NCBI GenBank assembly: GCA_963978895.1
Contig: OZ022239.1
Span: forward strand, 39,809,460-39,873,459
Direction: 5' to 3'
DNA length: 64,000 nt
DNA from: Erpobdella octoculata
Lineage: Eukaryota > Annelida > Clitellata > Hirudinida > Erpobdellidae
Shown here: positions 1 to 17,522 of the stretch, piece by piece
Position numbering within the stretch: the stretch's first letter is position 1
How the letters are laid out: each line of letters begins with the position of its first letter
Notes under the pieces: generated by a model
What the model was told of the DNA's origin: nothing
The model's database searches: none
The model's input: the letters and a program-made list of their open reading frames with translations, nothing else
Program-made: the position numbers and the translations under genes

Positions 1-2298
1 CTTGCCGTTCTGCATCAAACAAGATCCCAGACCTGTAGATGAAGCATCTGTTTGAACAACGACAGGCATTGAAGGATCGAAGAATTGTAGAACAGGGGCT
101 GATGTGACGGCTTGCTTAATTGTGTTGAACGCTCGTTCGTGGTGTGACGTCCATGTCCAGCTTACATCCTTACGAAGCAACTGACGTAGAGGAGCGGTTA
201 GATCAGTAAGATGCGGAACGAACTTGGACAGATACGTCACCATACCTTGGAGTCGATGTAGTTCTTTGGCATCAGCTGGTGTGCGCATGTCAGAGATTGC
301 CTTGACTTTCTCTTTATCGGGTCGGACGCCTTCAGGTGTGAGCACATGGCCTATGTACTTGCACTCTTGAACACGCAGCTGGATTTTGTTTTTGTTAAAA
401 CGAACACCCTTCATCCGCGCTCGTTCGAACACCATACGCAGTGTTTGTTTGTGTTGTTCATCCGATTCAGCAGCGATGAGTAAGTCGTCAAATATGATGA
501 ATACGTCTGGAATGTCACCAAAAATTTCGTTTGCTTTTTTCTGGAACACTTCTGGTGCACTAGAAATTCCAAATGGAAGGCGGGTGTACGAATAACGACC
601 GAAAATTGAATTAAACGTACACAATTTGGAACTCTCCTCATCTAGACGAATGTGCCAGAATCCGTCCTTCATGTCGATGACGCTGAAAATTCGTTTTCCA
701 TGCAGCTTTGGTGCTATGTCGGAAAACGTCGGAATAATGAAGTGCTCCCGTTTGATTGCCCGGTTCAGATCTTTCGGGTCCAAGCAGATTCGAAGTTGAC
801 CGTTTGACTTCTGAACCACCACAAAAGAGCTCACCCAGTCGGTTGGTTCATCACGCTTGATAAGAACGCCTTTCTCGACCATCTGATCGAGCAGTTGTTT
901 CAGTTTTGGTTGCAAGGAGAGTGCAACGCGACGAGGTGGATGAATGACCGATTGTGCTGATTTATCTACCGTGATGTGATGTTTACCTGGAAATTCTCCG
1001 ATGCCAGAAAAAATATCAGCAAACTCCGTCAATAGATCTGAATCGGCGTTTTTAGATGGTGTGACCGAGCTGACATTGTCGATGCGCTTGATTAAATCTA
1101 GCTTTATACAGGTGGGCAGACCGACGATGACGGGCGCTTCATGGTTGACAATGTAGAAGTCGGTGTTGAAAAATTGGCCCTTGTATGTGATCTTCAGCGT
1201 AGCGACGCCTCGCGGTTGGGCTGGAGGAGCATCAGTGTATCCGGAGAGTAGTTCAGATGTTGGGCGGATATCGCTGAGATATCGAAGCGATGTGTACGTG
1301 CTGAAGGACATGCAGTTTGCTTCTGCTCCCGAGTCGAGCTTGCAGTTTAAGTCTGTAGAGTTTATTTTAAGCATTTTCATCCAGGTCCTTGTTGTTGAAT
1401 GTACCTGAACACTGTTGATGTAGATGTTGCCAGACGACTCGACTGGTGATGGCTGTTCGTAGACTTCGTGGATGGCTCGTTGTTTACGTTGTGTTGACTT
1501 CGATCTTGACCGCAGCTGCCGTCCCGTTGTGATACAGTACTTCTCAAAGTGTCCTAGTTTATGGCATGCGCGGCACTCGACATTCTTCGCGCGACACTCA
1601 CCGGACGCATGTGAGCGGCCGCAGTTGCGACAGGACGACTTGGTGTTGTTGTATGCCGATGTTGTGAGCTGTGCAGGATGGTTGTGATGTTTCAACTTGT
1701 CTTGTCGCTGCACCGCGCATACATTGGAAGTGGATACCGGTGCCATTGTTCTTTGTTCCACGTTGAAGGTTTTGATTTGCTCTTTTGTCGCCTCTGCAGC
1801 TCGACAGATGGCGATTGTTTTAGCCAACGTCAGGTCGGTTTCACGCAGTAATCGTTCTTTTAAGCGAGCGTCTGGGCACGTAAAGACAATGTGATCACGT
1901 ATCATGTTGTCCTCCTCCTTAAAATCCCAGTTCTTCGCCAGATGACGCTGGCGAGTGACGTACTGGTCGATTGACTCACCTATGGAGAGGATGTGCTGCC
2001 AAAATACGTACCGCTCGTAGACCACGTTACGGAGCGGTGTAAAATAGTCCCTGAATTTTAAGAGAACGTCATCGAACGACTCCGCAGACTCGTCTTCTTC
2101 GTATTTGAACGTCTCGTAGATTTTGACGGCATCGTCGCCGATTGTCGTTAAAAGCATGGCCAGCTTCGTGGCATCCTGTTTTACGTCGGCGCCGATCGCG
2201 ACTAAAAACCATTTGAACTTCTTTTCGAATGACGACCATTCAGCGGCCAGATTCGAATTATCGAGCCGCAACGGTGCCGGTGGTCGAAAAGCGTCCAT
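1..2298 (-). CDS. Ty3/gypsy retrotransposon Gag-Pol, 3' part cut by window edge
   Basis: One reading frame stays open from an ATG at 2298 to the window edge (766 codons, no stop). Domains in order: a Gag region; two CCHC-type zinc knuckles near residues 219-252 (CRNC...C and CRACHKLGHFEKYC); a retropepsin site LDSGAEANC near residue 320; reverse transcriptase with LPFGISSAP near 574 and the catalytic FDDL near 603; and the start of RNase H (TDASSTGLGSC, from about residue 748). RNase H is cut by the edge and integrase is not visible. Gag and Pol share one frame, with no frameshift or stop between them. The residue two before DD is Ile rather than the usual Tyr, a change I believe occurs in some Ty3/gypsy lineages. 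The open frame suggests a young, possibly active copy. No envelope gene is visible. Confidence 0.9.
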   Translation of the reverse strand, partial: MDAFRPPAPLRLDNSNLAAEWSSFEKKFKWFLVAIGADVKQDATKLAMLLTTIGDDAVKIYETFKYEEDESAESFDDVLLKFRDYFTPLRNVVYERYVFWQHILSIGESIDQYVTRQRHLAKNWDFKEEDNMIRDHIVFTCPDARLKERLLRETDLTLAKTIAICRAAEATKEQIKTFNVEQRTMAPVSTSNVCAVQRQDKLKHHNHPAQLTTSAYNNTKSSCRNCGRSHASGECRAKNVECRACHKLGHFEKYCITTGRQLRSRSKSTQRKQRAIHEVYEQPSPVESSGNIYINSVQVHSTTRTWMKMLKINSTDLNCKLDSGAEANCMSFSTYTSLRYLSDIRPTSELLSGYTDAPPAQPRGVATLKITYKGQFFNTDFYIVNHEAPVIVGLPTCIKLDLIKRIDNVSSVTPSKNADSDLLTEFADIFSGIGEFPGKHHITVDKSAQSVIHPPRRVALSLQPKLKQLLDQMVEKGVLIKRDEPTDWVSSFVVVQKSNGQLRICLDPKDLNRAIKREHFIIPTFSDIAPKLHGKRIFSVIDMKDGFWHIRLDEESSKLCTFNSIFGRYSYTRLPFGISSAPEVFQKKANEIFGDIPDVFIIFDDLLIAAESDEQHKQTLRMVFERARMKGVRFNKNKIQLRVQECKYIGHVLTPEGVRPDKEKVKAISDMRTPADAKELHRLQGMVTYLSKFVPHLTDLTAPLRQLLRKDVSWTWTSHHERAFNTIKQAVTSAPVLQFFDPSMPVVVQTDASSTGLGSCLMQNGK

Positions 2299-2358
2299 GT
2301 TCGATGTTGATTACGTTGTTGTTGTTGGTTACGATAGAAACTCTGATGTAGATTCTAT

Positions 2359-2371
2359 GTCGACTGCGCCA
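2359..2371 (-). other. Primer-binding site of the Ty3/gypsy element
   Basis: On the minus strand TGGCGCAGTCGAC follows the last base of the LTR directly. Retrotransposon primer sites start with TGG because they pair with the CCA end of a tRNA. It lies 60 bp upstream of the gag start codon. Which tRNA primes was not determined. Confidence 0.75.
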
Positions 2372-2545
2372 TGTAACAACGCGTTAAAACAAGTTGTTTA
2401 TTGAAACACTAAGTACGAACAAATACGAATACGTTATAGTCGAGTCCAAACAAGCAAGCTCTAACAAAGAAAGAAAAAAGGAAGCATGCGCTTCCCCAAA
2501 GATACTAAAACTGCTAGGCCTACTAGCGATGTGCAATATGTTACA
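2372..2545 (-). repeat. 5' long terminal repeat (174 bp) of the Ty3/gypsy element
   Basis: The segment is bounded by the inverted hexamers TGTAAC and GTTACA. Read on the minus strand it starts TGTAACATATTG and ends CGCGTTGTTACA, with a polyadenylation hexamer AATAAA about 25 bp before the end. It abuts the primer site on one side and LINE coding sequence on the other, which fixes the insertion boundary. It is short for an LTR. The partner LTR lies outside the window, so LTR-LTR identity cannot be scored. Confidence 0.8.
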
Positions 2546-3235
2546 AATAGAACTCTTGGTAGACTTAAAAAATTATTCCGAAGTCGTAGTCTCCATCTTT
2601 GGAAAACATTATACCAGGACTACATTCGACCACACCTCGAATAGGCAGTTCAAGTTTGGTCTCCTCATCTAAGCCGGGACATTGATACTCTCGAAAAGGT
2701 CCAGCACAAAGTTACAAAAATAATTACAACAATCAAACATTTACCATACTTAGAAAGACTACAGAAGCTTGGAATTACCACGCTTGAAGAACGTAGGGTT
2801 AGAGACGATTTGATCCAACAATACAAAATACTGGCTCATATTGATGAAGTGGATTTTTTTGTATTGCAAAAACATCCCACATGGCAAACTAACAGATCCT
2901 ATTGTTTGAGAGGTCACAACTGCCTTCTTTTACCACAAAGAATTAAAGGATGTGAAGAGCGAAAACACTTTTTCACAAATCGAGTAGCTTTCAGCTGGAA
3001 CTCCTTGACGCAGGAAGCAGTGGACGCATGTTCGGTGAATGCCTTCAAAGATCAACTCGCTCTACTTTGATTGCAGTATGACTCGTCAGCACAGAGGGGC
3101 CTGATACCTCTTCATCAATCATACATGCTATTATAATGACTATTTAATTATTATTGTTTTTTTTTTGTTCTGTCTTATTTGTGATTTTGAATGTATGTAT
3201 TGATAACTGAATAAACAAACTCAAACTCAAACTCA
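2546..3235 (+). pseudogene. Non-LTR retrotransposon (CR1/L2-like LINE) 3' end, interrupted by the LTR element
   Basis: The frame from 2546 to 3070 encodes the C-terminal end typical of LINE reverse transcriptases: LWKTLYQDYIRPHLE, then DTLEKVQHKVTK, HLPYLERLQKLG, RRVRDDLIQQYK and FFTNRVAFSWNSL, ending at TGA 3068-3070. An in-frame TAG replaces the residue expected after RPHLE (about 2642), so this copy is dead. About 165 bp of 3' sequence ends in a hexamer tail (repeated AAACTC) at 3217-3234, as in 3' tails of CR1/L2 elements. The LTR element begins exactly where LINE homology stops, so the LTR element is the younger insertion. Confidence 0.85.
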
Positions 3236-3242
3236 TACATAC

Positions 3243-3273
<31 letters not shown>

Positions 3274-3766
3274 CATACATACATACATACATACATAAAT
3301 ACATACATACATACATACATACATACATACATACATACATACATACATACATACATACATACATACATACATACATACATACATACATACATACATACAT
3401 ACATACATACATACATGCATGCATGCATGCATGCATACATACACACACACACACACACACATACATACATACATACATACATACATACATACATACATAC
3501 ATACATACATACATACATACATACATACATACATACATACATACATACATACATACATACATACATACATACATACATACATACATACATACATACATAC
3601 ATACATACATACATACATACATACATACATACATACATACATACATACATACATACATACATACATACATACATACATACATACATACATACATACATAC
3701 ATACATACATACATACATACATACATACATACATACATACATACATACATACATACATACATACAT

Positions 3767-3799
<33 letters not shown>

Positions 3800-3804
3800 T
3801 ACAT

Positions 3805-3837
<33 letters not shown>

Positions 3838-3907
3838 GTCACACACACATACATACATACATACATACACACATACATACATACATACATGCATGCATAC
3901 ATACATA
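3235..3907. repeat. (ATAC)n tetranucleotide array, about 670 bp
   Basis: Nearly pure CATA repeats interrupted by a short CATG stretch (3415-3435) and CA blocks (about 3441-3460, 3783-3800 and 3822-3848). It starts at the LINE 3' tail and probably grew from it. Long open frames in it (Cys-Met-Tyr-Val or His-Thr-Tyr-Ile) are products of the repeat. Confidence 0.95.
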
Positions 3908-4400
3908 TAGGGATGTGCCGGATACTATATTTCACTGGATACAGGAAAGCAGCCGGATAATAAAATTCCCGAATACCAGATACCGGATTTTTTATACCCG
4001 GTATTATTAAAACATTATTAATTAATACAATGAAAAAGCTGATTGAAACTTGAAAGTTTTAAGTTCAAAAGTTTTAACTTTAAAAGTAACGAGTAATAAC
4101 AAATCATATGAAAAGATTTAATCAAGTTGCAACTAATTCTACAAAAAAGTACAAATACAACGTAACATTCAAATTATTTGCTAACTATCCTAGCTGATTA
4201 ACTGTTAATGTGTTTTTATTTGTTATTATTGATACTTCAAGAGCGGCACATTTATTTTTAACATCATTAGTTGCTCAGCTTTTTCTGGCAAGAGACGGTA
4301 ACGAGTGTTACTCAACACATTTCCTGCACAGCTAAAAATCCGTTCACTGCCAACACTTGCTAGTGGCGGCACCAGAAACTTTTTAGCCATCACAGAAAAG
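3908..4400 (-). pseudogene. hAT transposase C-terminal fragment
   Basis: On the minus strand the codons ending at TAA 4226-4228 encode the hAT dimerisation domain: AKKFLVPPLASVGSERIFS followed by AGNVLSNTRYRLLPEKAEQL. This matches the conserved family pattern of a Ser-Glu-Arg-x-Phe-Ser block followed by R-x-L-x-P-E-x. An in-frame stop lies just upstream, at about 4405, and the rest of the transposase is absent. The sequence from 3908 (GGGATGTGCCGGATA) resembles hAT terminal repeats and may be the element's end. Confidence 0.75.
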
Positions 4401-4869
4401 GTCAATCACTTTGAACCCTGATAAAACCGCTTGGAATACGGCTCAAGTGTCTTTGTATCGGTTATCGTGAATAATTATCAAAGTTAGACCGATCTCTTAC
4501 AATTGTAAAAAAAGACTCTGTTGTAAGTGTAGAAAATCAACATTGAACCAATACCACGTCTACGAGTTCGATGATTGTATTTTGGCACAAAACATATTAC
4601 TTGCATGGTATACCCCACAATCATCAGCTATTTTTGGAGAGAAAAAAGCAAGAGAATGCGGAAAATTTTGAGAAAAACTACTTACGACTACCCCCCTCCC
4701 GGTCATTAGCTATTTTTGGAAAGGAAATGGTATCAAATTCACGGCTGAAATTCGGCTTGAGCTCCCGGAGAGTAGTTGGAGGTGGACCGCGGCCGTGCAT
4801 TTTAAAGTGAGGAAGCCCTGGAATTTTCTTCCACATTACGTTGCACGTTCCAGCAATGCCCTCCCCCTG
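4401..4869. other. Intergenic, repeat-derived
   Basis: No gene seen. At 4680-4725 there is a minus-strand copy of a short recurrent motif (tagctgataaccggg then gtagtcgtaagta) that also occurs near 5025, 6172, 6255 and 61690. Confidence 0.5.
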
Positions 4870-4877
4870 CCTCCAAA

Positions 4878-5487
4878 CAGGGACGTAAATTGGGGGGGGC
4901 AGGGGGGGGCATTTGCCCCCCCCTGATTTTCAAAATTTGAATTTTTTTTACCTAGAGTTTACTATATATTTATTTAATTTTAACTTTACTTAACCTAGTG
5001 ATGATGCAATGCGTATTGGAATCTTTCAAAAAGCTGATAACCGGTAAGGGGTAGTCGTAAGTATTTTTCAAATTTTTTTTCAAAGACTTTTAATTTCTCC
5101 TCCCAAAAAAGCTACGGTCGTCTTCTAAAAACAAGGTATTATACCCAAAAAAATTTCAATTGATACTCTGATGGGGGATGCATTTCCCCATCCCTCTCTG
5201 CTTGTACCTACGTATTTATATAAATGTAAAAAGTAATGTGTGTGTGAGAGGATTCGTTTATCACATCCAAGCCGCAGGAGCAATTTTAACAACATTTGGC
5301 ATTCAGGTAACTTCATTGATAAGAAAAATTTAAAAAAAAATCTGTTATTTCTTTGACGTTTCGTTGGCAAAAACGAAAAAAAACTAAGCACAAAAAACCC
5401 GGACAACACCGGGTAACCCTGTCAGTAAGCTATATAATGGCGGGAAAATTTTGCCCCCCCCTGGAAAATGCTGAATTTACGTCCCTG
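4878..5487. mobile_element. Non-autonomous hAT element (610 bp) with perfect 8-bp target duplication
   Basis: Terminal inverted repeats CAGGGACGTAAATT (4878-4891) and AATTTACGTCCCTG (5474-5487) match perfectly. The 8-bp sequence CCTCCAAA flanks both ends (4870-4877 and 5488-5495). An 8-bp duplication with a CAGGG terminus is diagnostic of hAT. No transposase frame lies inside. G/C runs sit just inside both ends (4892-4922 and 5453-5462). Confidence 0.9.
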
Positions 5488-5495
5488 CCTCCAAA

Positions 5496-6599
5496 ATCAG
5501 TCAATGTCAAGTAGGCTTAGTGGATATAAAATCAGATGATCAAAGGTGTATGTATGACCCTCAACTCCGAAAATCTTCAACACAAGTGGCTCGCTGTTTC
5601 AAAATATTTTGATAAAACTGGAAATTGGTACGCTTTCTGTGTATTCTCTGTTGTGTCCCATGTGTGCTACTGTCAAAGAATCTGTATATTTCTTACCCGT
5701 TCTCTAAAAAATTTCTCAGACCTCACTGGCAAGAATGTTGCACTGGATCTTCTCAAACAGTTTAGTGTTCACGTCACAAATACAGCTTTAACACTAGAAT
5801 TCATGCAACAAACTTAAACACGCCTAGATGTTTATGTTAACTCATGCAAAAACAGAGCAAATGTTGCAGATAGAAAAGCTTTTGCATCTTGTTGAGACCA
5901 CTCATTTCCGAAATTCAGAATATTTCACTCAAAGGACACAGAGATGATGACCGCATTGTTTTTGATTGTTTTTATCCTCTATTTACAAAAGATATTAACA
6001 TTATTCACCCCTTCGTCTTCAAAGATTTCTTCAAAAGTTGATTTGGATAATAGATTTTTACTTCCCCCTTAGAAGAGTCATTTCAAAAAATCACGGGCGG
6101 GGGGGGCTAACTGTTTTAAAAACCGCATAATTCAAAATTGAACCCTCCTAATGCTAAACTCTTTTTCCCAAAATAGCTGTTGAGCGGGGGAGTAGGATAT
6201 CCGTAGGTAGGTACTTTTCCAAAAATGTTTAAAAAACTTATACACTTTTTCATTTCAAAATAGCTGATAACCGAGAAGAGTAATTGTAAGTATTTTTCCG
6301 ATTTTTTTTATAAAACTTCGTAGATATTTTTACAAAAACATTAAAAAAATTTTAAGGGGTCCTCAGCCCCGCCAAATGACGCCTCTACCCCTAAAAATAG
6401 AACCTTTACGGCTCTGAAAACTGTACTAATATTTTTTTATTTTGCCTCAAACTTTCCCCCTCCCTCAGAAGTTGGCTAGATCCGCCAGTGCCAGCCTTCC
6501 CCTACTACAGATAAAGAAAATTGTGTATGTCGCGTATGTCGATGAACTTATGTTGATGATCAATCAATCAGTCATTGATTATCAGTGTTAATATTTATA
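5496..6599. other. Intergenic with degraded repeat-derived sequence
   Basis: There are short broken frames (for example 5536-5817 on +) with no recognisable domain. Two further copies of the tagctgataaccg motif lie near 6172 and 6255. No supported gene. Confidence 0.4.
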
Positions 6600-6840
6600 G
6601 AGGGCCCCTGCAGAGCTCGGCTGGTGCTGATCTTTTACATGCCCCGTGGAGAAACGATTCTACCCACATTATTTTCCGAACATGGGTTACAAAGCAACGA
6701 GCGAGAGTCGAATTGTCGAACCATGAAGAGTTCACATTCAAGGCTAACCCTCTACTACACTGTCTACTATACACTCACTCATTGGTATATATCAATGACT
6801 TACACTCTACCGACTAGGCTATCCTAGAAGTTACCATAAT
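6600..6840 (-). repeat. tRNA-derived SINE-like sequence
   Basis: On the minus strand TAGCCTAGTCGG (about 6824-6813) fits an RNA polymerase III A box, and GGTTCGACAATTCGACTC (about 6724-6707) resembles a B box. The spacing is wider than in a tRNA, so this is a diverged SINE head at most. Confidence 0.35.
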
Positions 6841-7223
6841 AAAACTGAATTATTTCAGAACGTTTTAATTATGTTTCAATGCGTTTAGATGTGGATAACT
6901 TCGGCATCAAAATTCATGGAAGTTATTCAGTTATTTCTTCTTCGAGTGTGAGTGTGAAGGACGACTTCAACTCATAACATTGTTGTTTTCGGTTTTCGAG
7001 GCTTATCGTACGTGCGGTGTTATCTGTTTTGGTAGCTGACTGAAACCTGCAATTAATTTAATATTTAAAATTTTAATATTTAATATTTAATTTTGTAATA
7101 AAAAATTAGTAATTTCAAACTGAAATTTCGTGAGAATCACACCTCTTCTTCTCTATCCATCTGAAACTAAAGACTAAAAAAGCTAAAGCTAAAGTAACTA
7201 AACTAACCACCTACTTGCTCTGT

Positions 7224-7263
<40 letters not shown>

Positions 7264-7581
7264 GGCATTGGCCATAGGTATAGAGAGAGAGCATAGAGGC
7301 ATAGATAGACACTTCTCTGCTATGTCATGTCATATAGACTATATGACATATACCTAGAAGAGTCATAGAGTAGAGTGACAGACTAAAGTACTAAAGAAAA
7401 GACTTAAACTTTAAAGAGTGTCGTGTTCTATAATAGTAATTTGTGACAATAAAAGTAATGAAGAGACAAAGTCATAATAAACAGGAATACTTTTGAACTT
7501 TTTTTAAACTACGTACAGTGACATTTTCCGTATGGAAGTAAATTTAATAAATTATTGAACTTATCAAGCATAACCGACTAA
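6841..7581 (+). other. Upstream region of the SCaMC-type gene, with (CT)n tract
   Basis: An AT-rich region with a CT run at 7226-7259 and a short inverted repeat (GTCATATAGACTATATGAC) near 7328-7346. It probably holds the promoter and 5' untranslated region of the carrier gene, but no defined core promoter is recognisable. Confidence 0.4.
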
Positions 7582-15201
<7,620 letters not shown>

Positions 15202-16430
15202 TTCGCTTGCTCGTCCATGCATGCTGTCTTCTGTGTTCTCAATACTTTCCCCACTGCTAATATTTGTGGTACTGTGGTATTGTTTCTACTACAAATCGTT
15301 CCTTTTTACTGTTTAACAGTGGTCATCGTAGCTAGTTGGTTTGTTGTCATTTGAACTATTACCGTCTGTAGTCGATTTAACAATTGTTTGTCTGTTTTTT
15401 AATATGCCTTCATTTTTACTATCATGTTATGTCAGGATTGTTTGTAATTAATTGTAATTGGTTTCTGTTATAATTGTTTGTTTTCTTTACGGATGGGGTC
15501 ATAGATTCATTGGGACAAATCAATTTCTTCAAAAAGCTTGCTTTATAATGATGAAATTTTTTTGTTTAATGTGATTCCTTGCTGTCATTATTTATCAAGT
15601 GTGTACATTTTATTAATCTTTTCCTTGAGGTTCATTTGTGAATGTTTCTCCAATCTTAATGCAGATTTGTATTTTCTTCAACTCGACTAGTTGTGTGTGT
15701 GCGGATACTTTTTTACATTCATTCAATTCCTTTGTGGGACTCCTTTTGAAATTTTGTGCTTCACTTTCATTTAAACATTTCCAGAAATTATGATGATTGT
15801 TAAATATTGACTTTACCAAATGTCTTGTAGTTTTACAAAATATTAACTTGCCAAATGGTCTCAGTCCAGTCGTGTATTTATATAGCTGGAACAACCCTTT
15901 TCTACTGATATTCTGCAAAAAATAATAGTCTTGTAGTTATATAGCTGGAACAACTTTGTTCTACTGGTATTCTGCAAAAAATAAATTTTCTAACTTTTTT
16001 CATTCAGGAAAATACGAGTTCACGTTTTCCTGGTTTATGATACTTTTTCCAGTCATGTAGGTTTATAAGAGTTCTTTTCCTACCATTGGTGAGATTTTTT
16101 AGAATGAATGTTTGGCGAGAACCTAAAGGTGGAGAAATGGTGAGTTAGATGAATCATATACTATTTTTTTCAACTTCAACAGATGAAGTGCCGAGTTGAA
16201 AATGAGAATTTTGCAAACTTTTCTTGCCAGTATGCGGTCATTCTGGAAATTTAAAATTAAACCCGAAACTGTTATTCAATTGTAGCAGTAAATCATTCCA
16301 TGGCACAGTTTGCTAAAAGAGAGACGGAATCTTAATCCATTTTTTTCATTTTGTTCTATTAACGGTGGTTAATTAATAATAAGGATAATCATAATGCATT
16401 GCAGATCAAATTTAAGTTAGAAAATCTATG
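15202..16430 (+). other. 3' UTR and downstream region of SCaMC gene
   Basis: No coding signal. A direct repeat of about 54 bp lies at 15879-15983 (two copies of tatatagctggaacaac ... ctgcaaaaaataa). Its second copy contains AATAAA near 15979, a candidate polyadenylation signal. Confidence 0.4.
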
Positions 16431-16439
16431 TACATAAAA

Positions 16440-16870
16440 ATGACTATAATAGTACCTATATCTGTTTGTTTGTCTTCTATACAAATCCAAATCGCTGGAC
16501 CAATTTTAACAAAATTTGGCATAGAGGTAGATCTCAAAGATTAGAAAAAGATAGGATAGTTTTTAATTTTTTATGACCAAAAAACTCCAGACCAAAAGTG
16601 CCTGTGTACGAACATCAGAGGTTATTGGGTAACAATTCAAATTTAGTTTACGTAACAATGTTTGAAGGCTTCAAACAACGTTATCAGATTTATTTTAGGT
16701 TTTATGGACAAAAATGGTAGAAGGGAGAGGAAGAAAAAAAAGGAGCGAGGTTGGGAACGGGAGAGCAAGAGGGATAAGAAGCAAGAGAGCGAGCGGGAAA
16801 GGAAACGGTGAGGGAAAGAGCAAAAACGCTAGAAGAACCTCTAAAACCCCCAGGTAACCCCGCTTGTTTT
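16440..16870 (+). repeat. Interspersed repeat family with GAGCGGGAA-rich tract and CCCGGGCAAC-type end
   Basis: It shares blocks with 26580-27132: TTTAGTTTACGTAACAATG, tgaaggcttcaaacaacg, a purine stretch of gagcgagaacggga units, and an end reading aaaacctctaaaacccccag. Related ends occur at 23625, 25365, 27110 and 27430. No coding capacity is evident, and the family is not identified. Confidence 0.6.
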
Positions 16871-17397
16871 AAATAAACATTTCTACGGTGGTCAGGTAAA
16901 ACAGATGGCTAAAACGCAGATTTGCAGACATATTTTGACTATACCTACCTGCATGAAATGTGATTTTTATCTCTTTCGTACATAAAGACAATCGCTACGC
17001 TTAAATTCTAATAACTACGTGTGGCTATAAGAAATACATTTCAGAAACTTGAAAGCACCAATATGTTTGGTAATCAATAAGGGGGTGCGAAAAGGCGAGA
17101 CCATATATTTGGGTATCCATGGGGGTGCGAGAACGAAAACATATTTTGATATTAAAAGGGTGCAGGTCACCAAAATGAACATAAAATATCACTAACCAAC
17201 AACATCAGCAATCTAGTAGTTTAATGAATGAGGTCTTGAGTTGAGTGGTGGCGTTCTGGTAGTGATGTGTACATAATAGTATTATTTTTTAAGTTTGTCA
17301 GATAAAGGGAGTATTTAAAATTATCCATTGTGTTCTATATTATCTGACATAACCTCAGGCCTGATGTGATAGATGTTTAGTAACATGTGTTGCTTTG
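16871..17397. other. Intergenic, upstream of MAP1 gene
   Basis: AT-rich sequence with no supported gene. It includes two copies of gggggtgcgaaaa-like sequence near 17082 and 17120. Confidence 0.3.
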
Positions 17398-17522
17398 CAG
17401 CTTTATGTGACCACGGCGTTGTCGGCATCATCAGCAACACTGATGCTGCTGAACACCGGCGTTTCCTGGAGGTTCGTTCTAGCTTCATTACATTTCGTAT
17501 TTTCATTTTATAATCAGAAAAG
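17398..17522 (+). other. Probable 5' UTR of the MAP1-type gene
   Basis: A well-formed acceptor (tgttgctttgcag) at 17385-17397 precedes a higher-GC stretch that runs into the start codon. It could be a non-coding exon joined to an upstream exon. A frame through it (17406-17474) gives a plausible peptide but stops before the MAP1 ATG. Confidence 0.35.

Noticed and set aside
2123..2404. Plus-strand frame over the gag start
   Set aside because: Shadow of the minus-strand Gag-Pol frame, as are the other plus-strand frames between 386 and 1894.
3175..4010. Long open frames of Cys-Met-Tyr-Val and His-Thr-Tyr-Ile
   Set aside because: They are translations of the ATAC microsatellite in every frame. 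The same applies to 26244-26729 and 43603-43886.
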